A stretch of DNA of 64,000 nt from Castor canadensis (Eukaryota; Chordata; Mammalia; Rodentia; Castoridae): the NCBI RefSeq assembly GCF_047511655.1, contig NC_133396.1, positions 128,721,490 to 128,785,489 on the forward strand. Direction: 5' to 3'. Below the pieces are notes generated by a model that was given only the letters and a program-made list of their open reading frames with translations, made no database searches and was not told the DNA's origin. Made by a program: the position numbers and the translations under genes. This document shows positions 1-10,977 of this stretch, one piece after another (position 1 is the stretch's first letter; each line of letters starts with the position of its first letter).

Positions 1-15
1 TACATTCGTGTTGTC

Positions 16-108
16 TTTTTTGCTTTTTTTCCCTCAGTGCTGGGGAGCAAACCCAGGGCCTTGAATTTGCTAAGATATGAGCTCTGCCACTGAGCTGTGT
101 TCCCAGCC
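16..108 (-). repeat. ID-type tRNA-derived SINE
   Basis: Read on the minus strand it has the rodent ID layout: a GCTCAGTGGCAGAGC-like A-box region, then GGCCCTGGGTTT and CCCCAGCAC (B box), then an A-rich tail that appears as a T-run at its left edge. Confidence 0.8.
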
Positions 109-504
109 TCCATTGACACAGGAAAATGTTAATAACCCCATTTACCGAACACCCAACTTCAATCTCAACTCTTGCTTCTGTGTCTATTCCTGCAAACCTT
201 ATGGGTATATTTTGGAGTACTGATTTTTTTTTTAAATTAAATTTGAATGCCTTTGGGCAGGGCAAATGCTTCCCCATTCAACATAGTGGCCACCCTCTTT
301 GCTGTCTCAGCCTAGAGTCCATGGCCAAGACTACCCCATTCCCTTACCTGCTTGAGCTTTAGGACATTTGAGTTCACCGTCACTGGTCTACAAGCAACTT
401 CTGAGAATCAAAGTAGAACAGATCAGCTGACACTGTAAGGGAGAGGGTGTCAGGTCACCCAGCCAACCTGCCTTTCTCATCCCCTTGACAGATGATAAAT
501 GGCC
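109..504. other. Unassigned sequence
   Basis: I recognise no gene, RNA or repeat. Short open frames here have no recognisable protein features. Confidence 0.4.
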
Positions 505-645
505 TCTAGACTGAGTTCTTGAGACTGGGATTTGTCTTCTACATGCTGTGTGACCTTGGAGATTTTTCTTTCCCTCTATGACCTCAGTTTACCATTTGTA
601 AAACAAGTTTATAGAAAGCCACCTCTGAGCTCTCTTCCAACAATA
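505..645 (+). repeat. MIR SINE relic
   Basis: It keeps the MIR core order in degraded form: GCTGTGTGACCTTGG followed by CCTCAGTTTACC and a TTTGTAAAA block. Confidence 0.7.
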
Positions 646-840
646 CTGTGAAGAAAATCAGATTTGGTCAGGACACCTGGGTTAAAATGTCAGTTCTGCT
701 ACTCTCTAGCTACCTGGCAAGCCTCAGTTTCCTCATCTGTACTTGGAAGGCAATACCCTGCCCCATTCCCCCTCCCACAGATACCTGGGGTCTCATGAAG
801 ATCACTGGAAGCAATGGCTTGGTTGGGAGAGCTTTCTGTG
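646..840 (+). repeat. MIR SINE relic, second copy
   Basis: A second MIR directly follows the first in the same orientation. It has a CTGGGTT..TCTGCTACT..TAGCT run followed by GCCTCAGTTTCCTCATCTG and a diverged tail. Two adjacent MIRs in one orientation may be a chance tandem. Confidence 0.65.
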
Positions 841-1765
841 ATTCTCTGACTTTCTACAGCCACACCCCAACACCGAGTGGCTCCCCAGAACCTCCCCTAG
901 TCCCCTAGAGTCTCAGGAACACACAGTAGAGTGGCTGTGTGACACCCATGGGCACCATCTGAGAATGTAAGTGGGGGCAGGGGAAGCACAGAATCCAGGT
1001 TCTGATAGGAGTGGCCTGGACAGTGTGGTTGGGGCAGGATGCAGGGGGCCAGCAGGGGAGAGGGGCAGCCTCCACTGCGGTGGATTTTGGCTGCATTTCC
1101 AGAGTCTGGGTCTGCCCACCCAGACTGCCTCCATCTGGGGGCTCACTGTTCCTTTGGCCCTCACAGGAACGGCTGCCTTGGTTACAAGCAGTGAGCCCTA
1201 CCATCTGAAAAGAAAGGGCAGATTGTGTACCACCCTTTCCAGCCTTCCCACCTCTCCACTGCCGGGAAGGGGCGTGTGGGCCTGGGGAGTTTGGGCCCAG
1301 ACCGCCCAGTGAGGCTGGCTCTGGACAGACCCTCACTCCTCACCAGCTGAGACTCTGTTCCTGGGGTGGCATAACAGGGGAGAGGCTGTGGGAGTCCTGT
1401 GGCTGCACATCCCAAAGTCCACATGGGGGCCTGGGTTGCCTGGGGTGAGTGGGCTCCATCATGGCAGAGCTCACAGCACCTACCAAAGGCTTAGCACATC
1501 CAGGCACTCAATAGGGATCTGCATCATCAAATTTAACAGGGTTGAACAAAGAGAGCCTGTCATTCTCTTTTGTAAAAAGTGTTTTTATTTTTTGAATAGA
1601 TGATTCTCTTGAAATCCAAAAGATATGGAAGTTTCCACAGGCAAACTTCTTCTCTGGTCTGTCTCCTTATCACCCAGCTTCTTCCTGGAGACATTGCTGT
1701 ACTGGATTCTTGGCTTCTGCTAGGGTTATTTATGCAAAAAATAAGCACCTATGCACTTTTTTTAC
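841..1765. other. Unassigned GC-rich sequence
   Basis: No repeat or gene is recognised. Open frames of 80 to 143 codons exist on both strands, but they look like chance frames in GC-rich DNA, with no domain or signal I can name. Confidence 0.4.
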
Positions 1766-1769
1766 TTGT

Positions 1770-1860
1770 ATAATTCACTTTTATTTTTAAAAAATTTATA
1801 TTAGGATATATTCATTGTACAGGGGGTTCATTGTGACAATTCTGAGTCACCTGTGTACTT
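1770..1860 (-). repeat. Possible L1 3' end fragment
   Basis: On the minus strand, a GAATTGTCACAATGAACCCC motif resembles the ..CAGAATTCTTATAAATGTCACAATGTACCC.. tail of the L1 3' UTR near 16020. The match is short and the call tentative. Confidence 0.35.
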
Positions 1861-1978
1861 TTAATTTTAATTTCACTTAGTAGCCTGTCTTGGAAGTCAC
1901 TACCTATTGGTACATATGATCTCTCTGTTTCTCCTCCCTCCATACTTACTTGACAGGTCAGTTTTCCTGCCCCCTCTC

Positions 1979-2095
1979 TTTTTTTTTTTTTCTCTGTCTC
2001 TTTTTGAGAGCATCTGGCTACATATATCCCAAGTTGGCCTCAAACTTGTGGCCTTCCTGCTTCAACTTCCCAACTGCTAGAATTACTGGCCTGGC
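1979..2095 (-). repeat. B1-like (7SL-derived) SINE
   Basis: A T-run is followed by an antisense B1 body: ..AGTTGGCCTCAAACTTGTGG.. then ..CAACTGCTAGAATTACTGG.., the reverse of the B1 5' half. Confidence 0.7.
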
Positions 2096-3184
2096 TTTCA
2101 CCAGTCTCTCTGGATGGACATTCTGGCTCCTGATATTTAAAGTAGGCAGTACTGGGCTTGGAGGCTCACAAATAGTACTAGTCCAGGCCCTGCCTCCTCT
2201 CCATACTGACTGGATGTCTTAGGACTTCTCCGGGTCTTTCCTGAGTTTTGGGGTTCTCATTTGCATGGCTCAGGTATCAACTACAGTTCATCTACTGAGC
2301 AGGGAAAGACACACAACTCAAATCCATCGTTTAGCTTTCTTCTGTAATTTCAGGATCAATTACTCATTTCACTGGGACAGTGGAAAACTTCATCTCAGTC
2401 CTTTTTGTTGTTCCTTGCCTCCACAGTGGCACTGCAACTTGAGGTAGGTTTATTGGGTACAGGCTGGTGGAGGGTAGAGGGCCCATTGTCAAAGGCCTGG
2501 CTAAAGAGGCCATGGGACACATAGCCTTCATCCCCTGAGCCTTTCTCTGATGGGGCAGCTCTCTAACCTCTTCTAGGCCAAGTGTGAAGGACAGAAACCT
2601 TCAGGGCTCTTTCCTCTCTGGGGACATGCTGGGCACCTGGCACTTTGCTGGGGGTAGGTCACTGGTCCTCTCTCTCAGGCCCCACAGAGCTCCCTCATTC
2701 TCCCCTAATTAGGCCTCAGCCAGGGGCACTTCTTTTCTGGGGGAAGAAGTTTCCTTATCCTTATTTCTGACCATGACACTATGTCCTGAAATCCCCAAGG
2801 GTTGTAGAGAATGAAGCCAAATGCACTTGGAGGGAGGCAGCTGCCATCGCCAGCCTCCCCACAGACCTGCTCTGCTTATTTCTACAAGAGGAGGGGAAGG
2901 CCAAAGCCAGGTGGGTGCCTGCCACCCAGTGAGTGCAGTGACAGAAGGACCCTAAATCTCTCTCCACTCATTGTCCATGCCCTTCTCCCGCTCTTCAGCC
3001 TGCGGGCTGTCTGAGCCATGCTGCTGGGGCAGGCGGGATGTCTGCTGAAGATGGCTGCGTTCCTACAGAAATCCTGAAGACATGGAACATAGGCAGGGCG
3101 CTGCTGTGGCTGGTGTGACCGACAGTGCCCTGGAGGAGGCTACCAAGTGCTGCTTCTGAATTTCCCAGGTCCTCAAAAATGGGA
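2096..3184. other. Unassigned sequence
   Basis: No repeat, RNA or credible gene was recognised in about 1.1 kb of mixed composition. Confidence 0.4.
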
Positions 3185-3323
3185 AACCTTTTCCTTGCCT
3201 TGCCTTGCCTTACCTTTCTCCCTCCCTCTCTCCCTCCCTCCCTCCCTGTCTCTCTCAAATCACACCCTCCTTTCTCAGCCTCCCAAGGACTAGCATTACA
3301 GGAGTGCACTACCATACCTGACC
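3185..3323 (-). repeat. B1-like SINE remnant with pyrimidine tract
   Basis: A (CCTT/CTCC)n run at about 3191-3255 represents an expanded A-rich tail read in antisense. It leads into ..CTCAGCCTCCCAAGGACTAG.. and ..CACTACCATACCTGAC.., the antisense 5' half of a B1/7SL SINE. Confidence 0.65.
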
Positions 3324-3694
3324 TTGATGTTGATACTGCATTCCCAAGTGAGGTCCTCCTAGGTCCTGGGATGCCCCAATCCCATCATCCCAAAACTCCA
3401 CTAACTTACTTTTATGTATTAAAAATCACATCACAGAAAGTCATAGTGCCCAGGTATCAAGCTGAGTGAGCATTCTACCATCCAGTTCCATGCCATGGGT
3501 CACAGGGAATGACACAAGCATAGTTGTGTGGTAGTGAGGGGACAATGACCAGTTGTGGACATGTGTGGTTAGTTATGCTCCAAGTCACAAAATCTAAGAC
3601 AGGAGGAAGGCAGCCCTGCTAGGAACCAGCAGACATGACCCTGGGTCTCCACGTCCACATGTGCACCAAGCAGCAACTGTAAACTGGATCACAG

Positions 3695-4060
3695 TGAAGA
3701 TAATAGCAAGTCCTGCTGAGGGCTCCTGTCCTCCAGACACCTTCCAAGCCCAGCTCTAGTCCTCACCCCGTCCATGATCCGGGACTGCTGTGACACCCAC
3801 TGTACAGGTGCGGGGCTGAGACACAGACAGTTCCAGTCTACAGTTCTAACGTCACACACCTAGTAATGGTAAATGTAAGATTTTTTTGCAGGGGAGGGGT
3901 TGTATTTTCAAGATAGGGTCTCACAAACTATTTGCCCAGCCTGGCTTTGAAGCGCAGTCCTCCTGATCTCTATCTCCTGAGTAGCTGGGATTACAGTCAT
4001 GAATCAACAGTGCCCAGTCAAATGTAAGATTTGATCCCAGGATCTGCTTCAGTGCTTTTG
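3695..4060 (-). repeat. MIR relic split by a SINE
   Basis: Antisense MIR sequence (..CACCCACTGTACAGGTG..GAGACACAGACAG..GTCACACACCTAGTAA..) runs to about 3870 and appears to resume after 4030 as GATTTGATCCCAGGATCTG. The interruption is the SINE at 3881-4019. Confidence 0.55.
3881..4019 (-). repeat. B1-like SINE with target duplication
   Basis: The antisense 7SL-like body contains ..ATAGGGTCTCACAAACTATTT.. and ..TGAGTAGCTGGGATTACAG... A direct repeat AAATGTAAGA lies at 3871-3880 and again at 4020-4029, which is a target-site duplication inside the MIR. Confidence 0.8.
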
Positions 4061-4195
4061 CTTGTGTATGCCTCTGGCCTCATGATAAATAAAGTGTCCA
4101 TGTCATTTTGTGTCATAGGTATTTCCTATTCTTGCAAGTCCAACTATCATAATTTTTTAAATATTGAAAACAATTCTTCATACTTGAAACTACAG

Positions 4196-4418
4196 TTTTC
4201 TCTCTCTCTCTCTGTCTGTATTGGGGATTGAGCTCAGAACCTTACACTACTAGGCAGGTGCTCTACCACTTGAGCTATACTTCCAGCCCTTTTGCTTTTT
4301 AGTTTGTTTTTCAGATAGGGCCTTATGCTAACTTTGCCTGGGCTGGCCTTGAACCTTGATCCTTCTACCTCCACCTCCTAAAAGCTGGGGTTATAGATGT
4401 GCACCACCACACCTGGCC
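4196..4418 (-). repeat. Composite 7SL-tRNA SINE
   Basis: Sense is on the minus strand: a 7SL-like half (about 4300-4418), a linker, then a tRNA-like half (about 4218-4292) with GCTCAAGTGGTAGAGCACCT, and a (GA)n-rich tail seen as (TC)n at the left edge. Confidence 0.8.
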
Positions 4419-4781
4419 AGCTTCTCATCCTTCAGAGAGGGATCTCCTCTCCACTCCCCTCTTTCTTCCTTACCCAGAGTCCTGTCTGGTCTACTTCCTC
4501 CATGGTTTTTAAAATTGTGCCTTTCTGTCCTGCCTGGGCACCATTTCTTCCAGACCTGGCCTTCTGCTGTAGTGTTCTGACAGGTTTGCCTGCCACTCTC
4601 CACTTGGCTCTTCCTAATGCATGCATCCTACCAGGTCACCTTTCCAGGGCTCCCTGTTCCCACAACCATGATTCAGAGTCCCCAGTACCAGGTGGATTTC
4701 ATATGAGTGCTCCTAACATGCCTGAAGCCCCACCACCAGACAAACCCACTCAAGTAGATCTGTGGTCCTTATTCACTTTCT
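4419..4781. other. Unassigned sequence
   Basis: No repeat or gene recognised. Confidence 0.4.
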
Positions 4782-4869
4782 TTTTTTGTTTGTTTGCAGT
4801 GCTGGAGACAAAACCCAGGGCCTCACATATGCTAGGCAAGGGCTTAGCTCTAGAGCTACAGCCCAGCCC
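4782..4869 (-). repeat. ID-type SINE
   Basis: An antisense ID body carries GCTGGAGACAAAACCCAGGG and ..TAGAGCTACAGCCCAGCCC. TAGATCTGTG occurs at 4755-4764 and 4870-4879, a likely target duplication. Confidence 0.75.
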
Positions 4870-5034
4870 TAGATCTGTGTTTTTAAAGTCTATCATATAT
4901 GATGCAGATCTGTCTTCTTGGTGGTGAATTCTAAGCTGGCATGAATGTAGTCCAAGTTCCAGCTGTGACTCCTGCCTACCTCTCAAACTCTAGACTCCAA
5001 ATGTGCCAGAGGGCTCCAAGCTATTCCCCCTCTC

Positions 5035-5890
5035 CAAAGCTCTGCTCACTGTTCCCTTTGTCTAGAAGAAACTAGGTGTTACATCTTCTAGAATGCGCCT
5101 TTCCAACCCCTGGGTAACCATGACCCTTCAGTTAACATACTCCAGCAGTCCTTAGTGGATGACCATCGCAGCAACTGTGCCACCTCCTAGCCCTCTCCAT
5201 TTCTCCTGTCTGTATCATCTATCACCGGTGAGACTGAGCCAAGCCATTTGGAGTCACAGGAGTGACCTAGGACTGACACACAGTAGGTGCTCAGAGTCCT
5301 GCATTCTGCCCAGTGGTGCTCTGGCAGCCTGCACGCCAGCCTTGCAGCACTGGAAGCATTTCCCATCCCTGTGAGTTGTTTACTCCTTGAGTCATTGCAA
5401 AATCCTCTTTCTTTTTCCTGCAGTCTTCTCACTTTCTAATCTCTTTTCGTGACCCAGCAAGTATGTTATTTCCCAAACTCAAACCTGATCGTGTAATCTC
5501 TTTGCTTCAGGTTCTGCAATATGTCTCAGTTGTTTATGGAATGAAATTCAAATGCCTGGACTCCTGCAATCTGACCTAGCTCTCCTGCCATTCTCATATC
5601 CTACGGCACTGAAAAACAGACTGATGAAATCATGGGCCCTGGGTTTTCATGTCTTCAGGCCTTTGCCCAGTCTGAGTTCACATGTCCTTTTCATGATTAT
5701 TCTCCTATTAATTATAGAGAATTATTAATAAGGAACTCCTATTAATCCTGCAAAGTCCAATTCAAGTGCTACCTCCTGTGCAAAGCTCCCGTCAGTTGCC
5801 ACAGGCAGAGTGAACTTGCTCTTACCTGTGGCCCTTTCAACCACGGCTCTGTATGGAACTTACTGTGCAGTGCCTCCTCTACACAATGGG
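5035..5890 (+). repeat. L2 LINE relic, 3' region
   Basis: Degraded L2 3' phrases are visible: ..CTCACTGTTCCCTTTGTCTAG.., ACACAGTAGGTGCTCAG, ..TTCAGGCCTTTGCCCAG.. and ..AATTCAAGTGCTACCTCCTG... Order and spacing suggest more than one L2 fragment. The stretch around 5310-5440 is not clearly L2. Confidence 0.5.
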
Positions 5891-5939
5891 AGGCACGAAC
5901 CCAGCTCCAGGCAAATCAGTGACAATGTTGAGAAAAGCT

Positions 5940-6150
5940 GACACTTGCAGGACACTCACTGTGGATATTCTTTGAGTATATTAGTTCTTTAATCCTCATA
6001 ACACACAGGAATAACAATTATTATTATAACTCCCATTTTGAAGATGAGGAAACAAAAGCACAGTCAGTGGGCAAGTATACAGAAAGTGTCAAAGCAGAGA
6101 TATGAACCCAACCAGACTGGCTTCACTCCATGCTGTGTACGCTATCTTGA
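5940..6150 (-). repeat. MIR SINE relic
   Basis: It is antisense MIR: ..TTAATCCTCATAACA.., ..CCCATTTTGAAGATGAGGAAAC.. and ..GATATGAACCCAACCAGACTG... Spacing fits MIR. Confidence 0.7.
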
Positions 6151-6191
6151 TAAATGCTTGCAGAATGAATGGTAACATAGACTCTGGGCTA

Positions 6192-6198
6192 GTGTGTA

Positions 6199-6232
<34 letters not shown>
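6192..6232. repeat. (GT)n/(GA)n microsatellite
   Basis: About 15 GT units run into a short (GA)n run. Confidence 0.95.
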
Positions 6233-8609
6233 GGTTAATAAGACCTGCTGTGATTCAGCCTCTGCCCACGCCATCCCGGTGTCAAGCTGGGTTGAAAACC
6301 TGCTCTCCTGAGGCCCGTTCTGTGGCTTCTGCTGAAATAACAGAACTGTCATCCCTTTCGGCAGGTGTCACCAACCCTCGCCCACTCTTCTCATTATACC
6401 CACAGCCCCATCCTCCTTTCTTTGCATTTCCCCTTTATTTGGCTCTGCTTGTCCAGTCGGGAAAAATGGCTGGTTGGCCTGCAGCTCAGGAGTAGTGCTT
6501 GGTCTCCTGTTTGGCCTCTATGGGCCACTCCTCCTGACCCCAGGCACAGCCTGGCCTTGTTCAGAGCCAGATCACAGGGCTCGGGGGCTAAGCCACGTGG
6601 CTGCCCACCCTGGCTCCTGCTGGGCCTGTGAGACTCCTGACAGCTGTTCTGCCAAGAGGACTGAGCCAGAGCAAAGACGCAAACCAAGAATCCGTGCATG
6701 CTCAGACCGTTCACTCCCTCTGCAGCCTCCAGGCTCAGAATCGCTACCGCAGGCTGTCACCGGCAAAAAGCATGTCCACTCTCTGGGGGTCTGTCACCTC
6801 CTGGAGCTGATGACACCAGGCACTGGGCTGAAGCCAAGGGACAGAGGTCAGTCATTTCATGGCTGTCATGGCTACCCCAGGCCTATGCTTGGATCTCCAG
6901 AAAGCAGAGCCACTATCCTGCCTGGAACTGTGTTACCGTGCGTGCCCTTACTCCAGGGAGGGTGGCCTGCCTGAGCAAACCCATCAGTTCAGACACTCAC
7001 TCTCTTGCTGTTGGCTGCTCCTGAATCCTGTATCCACTCTTCCAAGGCATGCCTGCACCTCCAGACCAGCTGCCTCTGGGGGCTCCTATTTGGCTGGGTG
7101 TGCCCTAAGCAGAGCTGTCCCCCGCTATTGGATGGGCCTTTCCTGAGGGCAAGGAGAGAAGCATTTCTCCCAGGTGATGGGCAATGGTGGTAGAGGAGCT
7201 TGCTTTCACCCTGTTCTGCCCCCAACTCGGTGCCCAGGGAGTGTGGCAGGGGCCTGGGGGCTACTTGGAGTAGCTCGCTCAAGCTGACTCAAAGTCTACA
7301 TGGGGCAGTACAGACGCTACAGGAAGCGCTGAGGGCACCAAGACCCGTAGCTGTCTGGCCCAAAGGTACACAGTAAATGATAAATACTTTTGATGGTTGT
7401 GGCTCATCATGGAAGGATCCAGACCATTGTTCGGAGGTATCCTTGCCAAGAGACACTATGTTTCCTTTGTAGTGTTTACACTGGCCTTGGCATCCATTAG
7501 CAGGGAATTCAGCCAGGACAGCTCTGGGATGAAGGCTGTGAGCTGGGGAAATAATTTACTGGACAAAAATGCTGCCCTGTCCAGCCAGTCACCTCTCTGC
7601 AGTGAGCTAATGTGGTCACTGCCAGCCAGGCCTTGGAAGACTATACTGGGTGCCTTTTTTGGGAAGGCATTTTGGAGTGGGAATAGGGACTATGCAGAAA
7701 GACAGGACCCTTCAGGCCATGTCATCTTGGTGCCCCCTGCCCTCGCCCCACACAGCCCCTGGAAGCTGCCCCTCGATAATCTCGTGGGCTCAGCCTGGCT
7801 GTGCCATCCATGAGGCTGTTCAGGGCATTCAGGCTGGAAACAGTGATACTACTGCTGGAGTGCCCCTTCTTGGCCCACCCCAGGTGTGGGGAATTTTTAG
7901 GCCTTGTTGAGCCAAGCCACAGAATGAAGGCAAAAAGGCACAACATGTTTTGGAAGGTGGCTGGCAGCCCTGACTGTCTGGTCCTTGGGCCAGGGCTCAA
8001 CAAAAGGCTGTGAAATTACAAAGTGGTGTGGGACATGGCGGGGAGACGGCACACACAAGTGGGCCTGTAACCCTGCTTTCGTAGAGCCCCCCAGAATTCA
8101 TTCCCTGGGCCTTCATTCCCTCGATCATTGTCAGTCTAGCACTTCTGAGTGTCAGGAAGTTCCTCCTCACCTCTACCTTGCCTCCCTGAGGCTGGAATTC
8201 AGGCTCCTGTCCTATGTGCATATTGTCAGGAGGACGGAGATGCCCTCTCTCAGTGAACTTGGATTTCAAGAGAGCTTTGGGCTCCTGGGAGCCAGGTGCA
8301 GGGTAATGGCAGGGTGTCAACCTTAGGGCCATTGTGTGATTATCTTCACTCACCTGTGGCTCTTTCTGAATGCAGTAGCTCTCTGGGCAGGTAGCTATCC
8401 AGTCTCCTGTTTGTTCTGGAGAAAAGAAAAAAGAGGGCAGGTGGGAGGCTTTGGGAAGAGTGGGCAGAAGGAGGAAGGAAGTGATCTCGAGACAGAGGGG
8501 CTGTCTCTAAAACCAGGTTCATGGTGGCCTCTCCAGGTTGTCTCTGTCAAGGGGGTGGGTGCAGGGTCTTTGGTGCCAGGCTGCCACACCCTGCTTGCTG
8601 TGGACAGAG
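6233..8609. other. Long stretch without recognised repeats
   Basis: About 2.4 kb in which I see no SINE, LINE or LTR. It is GC-rich, with several overlapping open frames of 60 to 166 codons on both strands. None has a domain, signal peptide or family match I can name, and no convincing exon with splice sites stands out. Confidence 0.45.
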
Positions 8610-8790
8610 CACCCTTTCCCTCATTCCTCACACTCTTCGGCCCTCTTTTTCTCCATTCTTTCCCCTAGCCCATTCTCTTCCTCTCCCTTTTCATTTGTCC
8701 CCCTCTCCTCCTTTCTCTTCCCTCTGGCTGCCCACTTTTCTCTCCCTTCCTCCATCTCTGTTCCTTCCTCTCCCCCTGCCTTACTCTTGT
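8610..8790. repeat. Pyrimidine-rich tract
   Basis: About 180 bp is dominated by C and T (CTCTTCCTCTCCC-like). It creates spurious Ser/Leu/Pro-rich frames on plus and Glu/Lys/Arg-rich frames on minus. Confidence 0.8.
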
Positions 8791-9329
8791 GGCTGAGCTC
8801 AGGGAGGGGATGTGACATTCCTTAACTGCCATTTTCAGTGGGAGGAATCCATCCTGGCTGCTGTCCCCAGCAGCCTCTCCTCTCCATGAGAGCCCTTGGA
8901 GTTTCAGCCCCCTCCTGGACTCCCTGAGCCCTCCACTGTGTCTCCTGTCTCCCCAGAGCGTATGGCAGCCCTGCGGCAGTGGAGGCTCAAGGCTCCTCCC
9001 TTTCGGCTTTCCCCTGAGAGTTTCCCTCTAAGCCCTGCAATTGGTCCCTGAATTCCTGGACCAAAGACTTCTCTTGTTTCTCTCTTTACTCCAAGCCTGC
9101 TTCCATCTTCCAGTGCCCTGCTGTCTTCCCATTAGGGCTCCAGGACCAGCACTGTCAGCTCTCTCCTCTGCCTGCCTTGTCTCTCTCCTCCATGGTCCCC
9201 CCTGGCCCTTCTGTTCTCATAGGGATCCTGAAACTACCCTCAGAGGAATGATCTAACTGACCCTATCTCCCCTTTAGACTAAAAGCTCACTGAGGGTTTG
9301 CAGTATGGCCAAGCACTGTGCCCAGGCCT
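8791..9329. other. Unassigned sequence
   Basis: No gene or firm repeat. The segment near 9270-9330 (AAAGCTCACTGAGGG, CCCAGGCCTG) might be an L2 3' end, but too little remains to call it. Confidence 0.35.
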
Positions 9330-9510
9330 GCACAAATATTTACCAAACACCTACTACATGGCACTATGTTAGGCTCTGAGGATACAGCTGCAAACAAAAC
9401 AGAGTTTTGAACCTAGTGGAAGATAAAGAAATCAACAAACACATATGTAAATTTAAGCATGTCACCAACAGGGGTAGTGCTATGAAGGGAAAAAGGATCT
9501 TTAGTACACC
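9330..9510 (+). repeat. Ancient interspersed repeat, family not assigned
   Basis: It contains phrases common in an old mammal-wide repeat: ..ACACCTACTACATGG.., GTTAGGCTCTGAGGATACAG.., CAAACAAAACAGAG and GGTAGTGCTATGAAGG. The same family seems present at 33396-33530 and 37815-38745. Confidence 0.5.
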
Positions 9511-9689
9511 CTAAAGCATGAATGATGAGTTAACTCCATTTTTTTTTTCCCTATTTCCTTTCCTACTCTGATTCCAAGCCCAAAGGCTGGTCTGGTCTGT
9601 ATCACCTAAAAATATCCTTAATTATAGCTTCTCCTAAATTATTCCTTTCTTTGTTATCTTTATATTAGTCTTGTCTCCCTGGTAATAAT

Positions 9690-9840
9690 CATAAATTTCC
9701 AAGCATTAAATGTCTACTAGATGCCAAGTCATGTTATTTTTATTTCTGTTTTAAATATAAGGACACTGAGATTCTATTAAATAGTGTGTCAGAAAGCACA
9801 CAGCTAGACGTGTGCTTATACATGGGCCCATGGTGCCCCC
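9690..9840 (-). repeat. MIR SINE relic
   Basis: Antisense MIR-like order: ..TCTACTAGATGCCAAG.., then a degraded ..AAGGACACTGAGATTC.., then GCACACAGCTAGAC. Confidence 0.55.
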
Positions 9841-10444
9841 GGGATCCCACAAACCACAGGAGAACAAAGCTAGTGGGGAATGGGGAACCTGAAGACAATG
9901 GCCCCTGCTAGTCCAGCAAGAGTGGGGTTAGCACCCTTGCTGACCTTAGAGGGTCCTGTACTGGTTCCCTCCCACACATTCTCTGCACCTACTCTGATCT
10001 CCAGGTCAGGCCACTTGCCTCCTAGAACCCTGCCTTCTACCTTCACCTCTGTGTCTCCCTTCCTTCCTCCCTTCAGTAAGGCCTGCCCACAAGAGCAGCA
10101 AGGGCCAGACAAGGACATCTTCTTCTTATAAGTCGAAGCTGTGGTCTCCACCAGGCATCCCTGGCTTATCCCACCCACCTCCAACTCCTCTGTTCTTCAG
10201 ATCATTTCTATTGAGAACTAGATTTATTATGACAAACAAGTCCACCCCTCGTGCTACTTACTGGGCTATCATCTCAACAATTACACAGCCCATTAACCTC
10301 ACCTGCAGATGCTAGATTCCATAGATGGCCAGGATGGTGACAACACTGTTGCCTCTGTCTACTGAGGGTCTAGTACAGGATCTCCCGACCTTCTATCATC
10401 CATCCTTCACCAGCAGTGAGAAGACATTTTCTTGTTCTCTAAAT
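9841..10444. other. Unassigned sequence
   Basis: No gene or repeat recognised. Open frames of 83 and 104 codons on opposite strands overlap each other and have no known features. Confidence 0.4.
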
Positions 10445-10977
10445 CAACTTTTTTGAGTTATAATGTGTAGAGTAGGGATACCCATTTGAAGTATACAGTT
10501 GGATGAACTTTGACAAATTTATATAGCCAAGTAACCATCATTCTAGTCAGATGTGCTAAAAAAATTTTAAGTGACAAATAAAAACTGTACACATTTGTGG
10601 CATCCAGCATGATGTTTGATATGTTATACATTGTATACTTGCTAAATTGAGCTAATAAACCAAAGTTCTTCATAGTCATATTTTTTGTAGTGGGAGTACT
10701 CACAATCTATTCTCTTAGCAATTTTCAAATGTATAATAGATAAGTATTAACTGTAGTCCCTATGGTATACAATAGATCTGTTGAACTTATTTTTATATTA
10801 AATGGAATTTTGACTCCTTTGACCAATGTCTCCCTACTCCACCATGCTCCAGCCCTAAGCAAACACCCTTCTCCTCCGCTTCGATGAGCTTAAATGTTTT
10901 AGGTTACACATATAAGTGAGATCATATGGTAGTCATCTTTTTTTGTACCTGGTTTATTTCACTTAAGATAATGTTTT

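Noticed and set aside
905-1336. 143-codon minus frame, with 113-codon plus frame opposite it
   Set aside because: Overlapping frames on both strands in GC-rich DNA, no domain, no splice or promoter context; treated as chance.
4397-4927. 176-codon plus frame
   Set aside because: It runs across the end of one SINE and all of another, so part of it is antisense SINE; no domain seen.
5700-5745. Repeated TCCTATTAAT near 5703 and 5738
   Set aside because: Short direct repeat in AT-rich sequence without an element between the copies; probably local duplication.
8521-8825. Ser/Leu/Pro-rich plus frames and Glu/Lys-rich minus frame
   Set aside because: Both follow from the pyrimidine tract at 8610-8790.
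10926-10977. First 17 codons of the 338-codon frame as an L1 start
   Set aside because: They lie upstream of the L1 boundary set by the 13-bp duplication and belong to the older antisense L1 flank.
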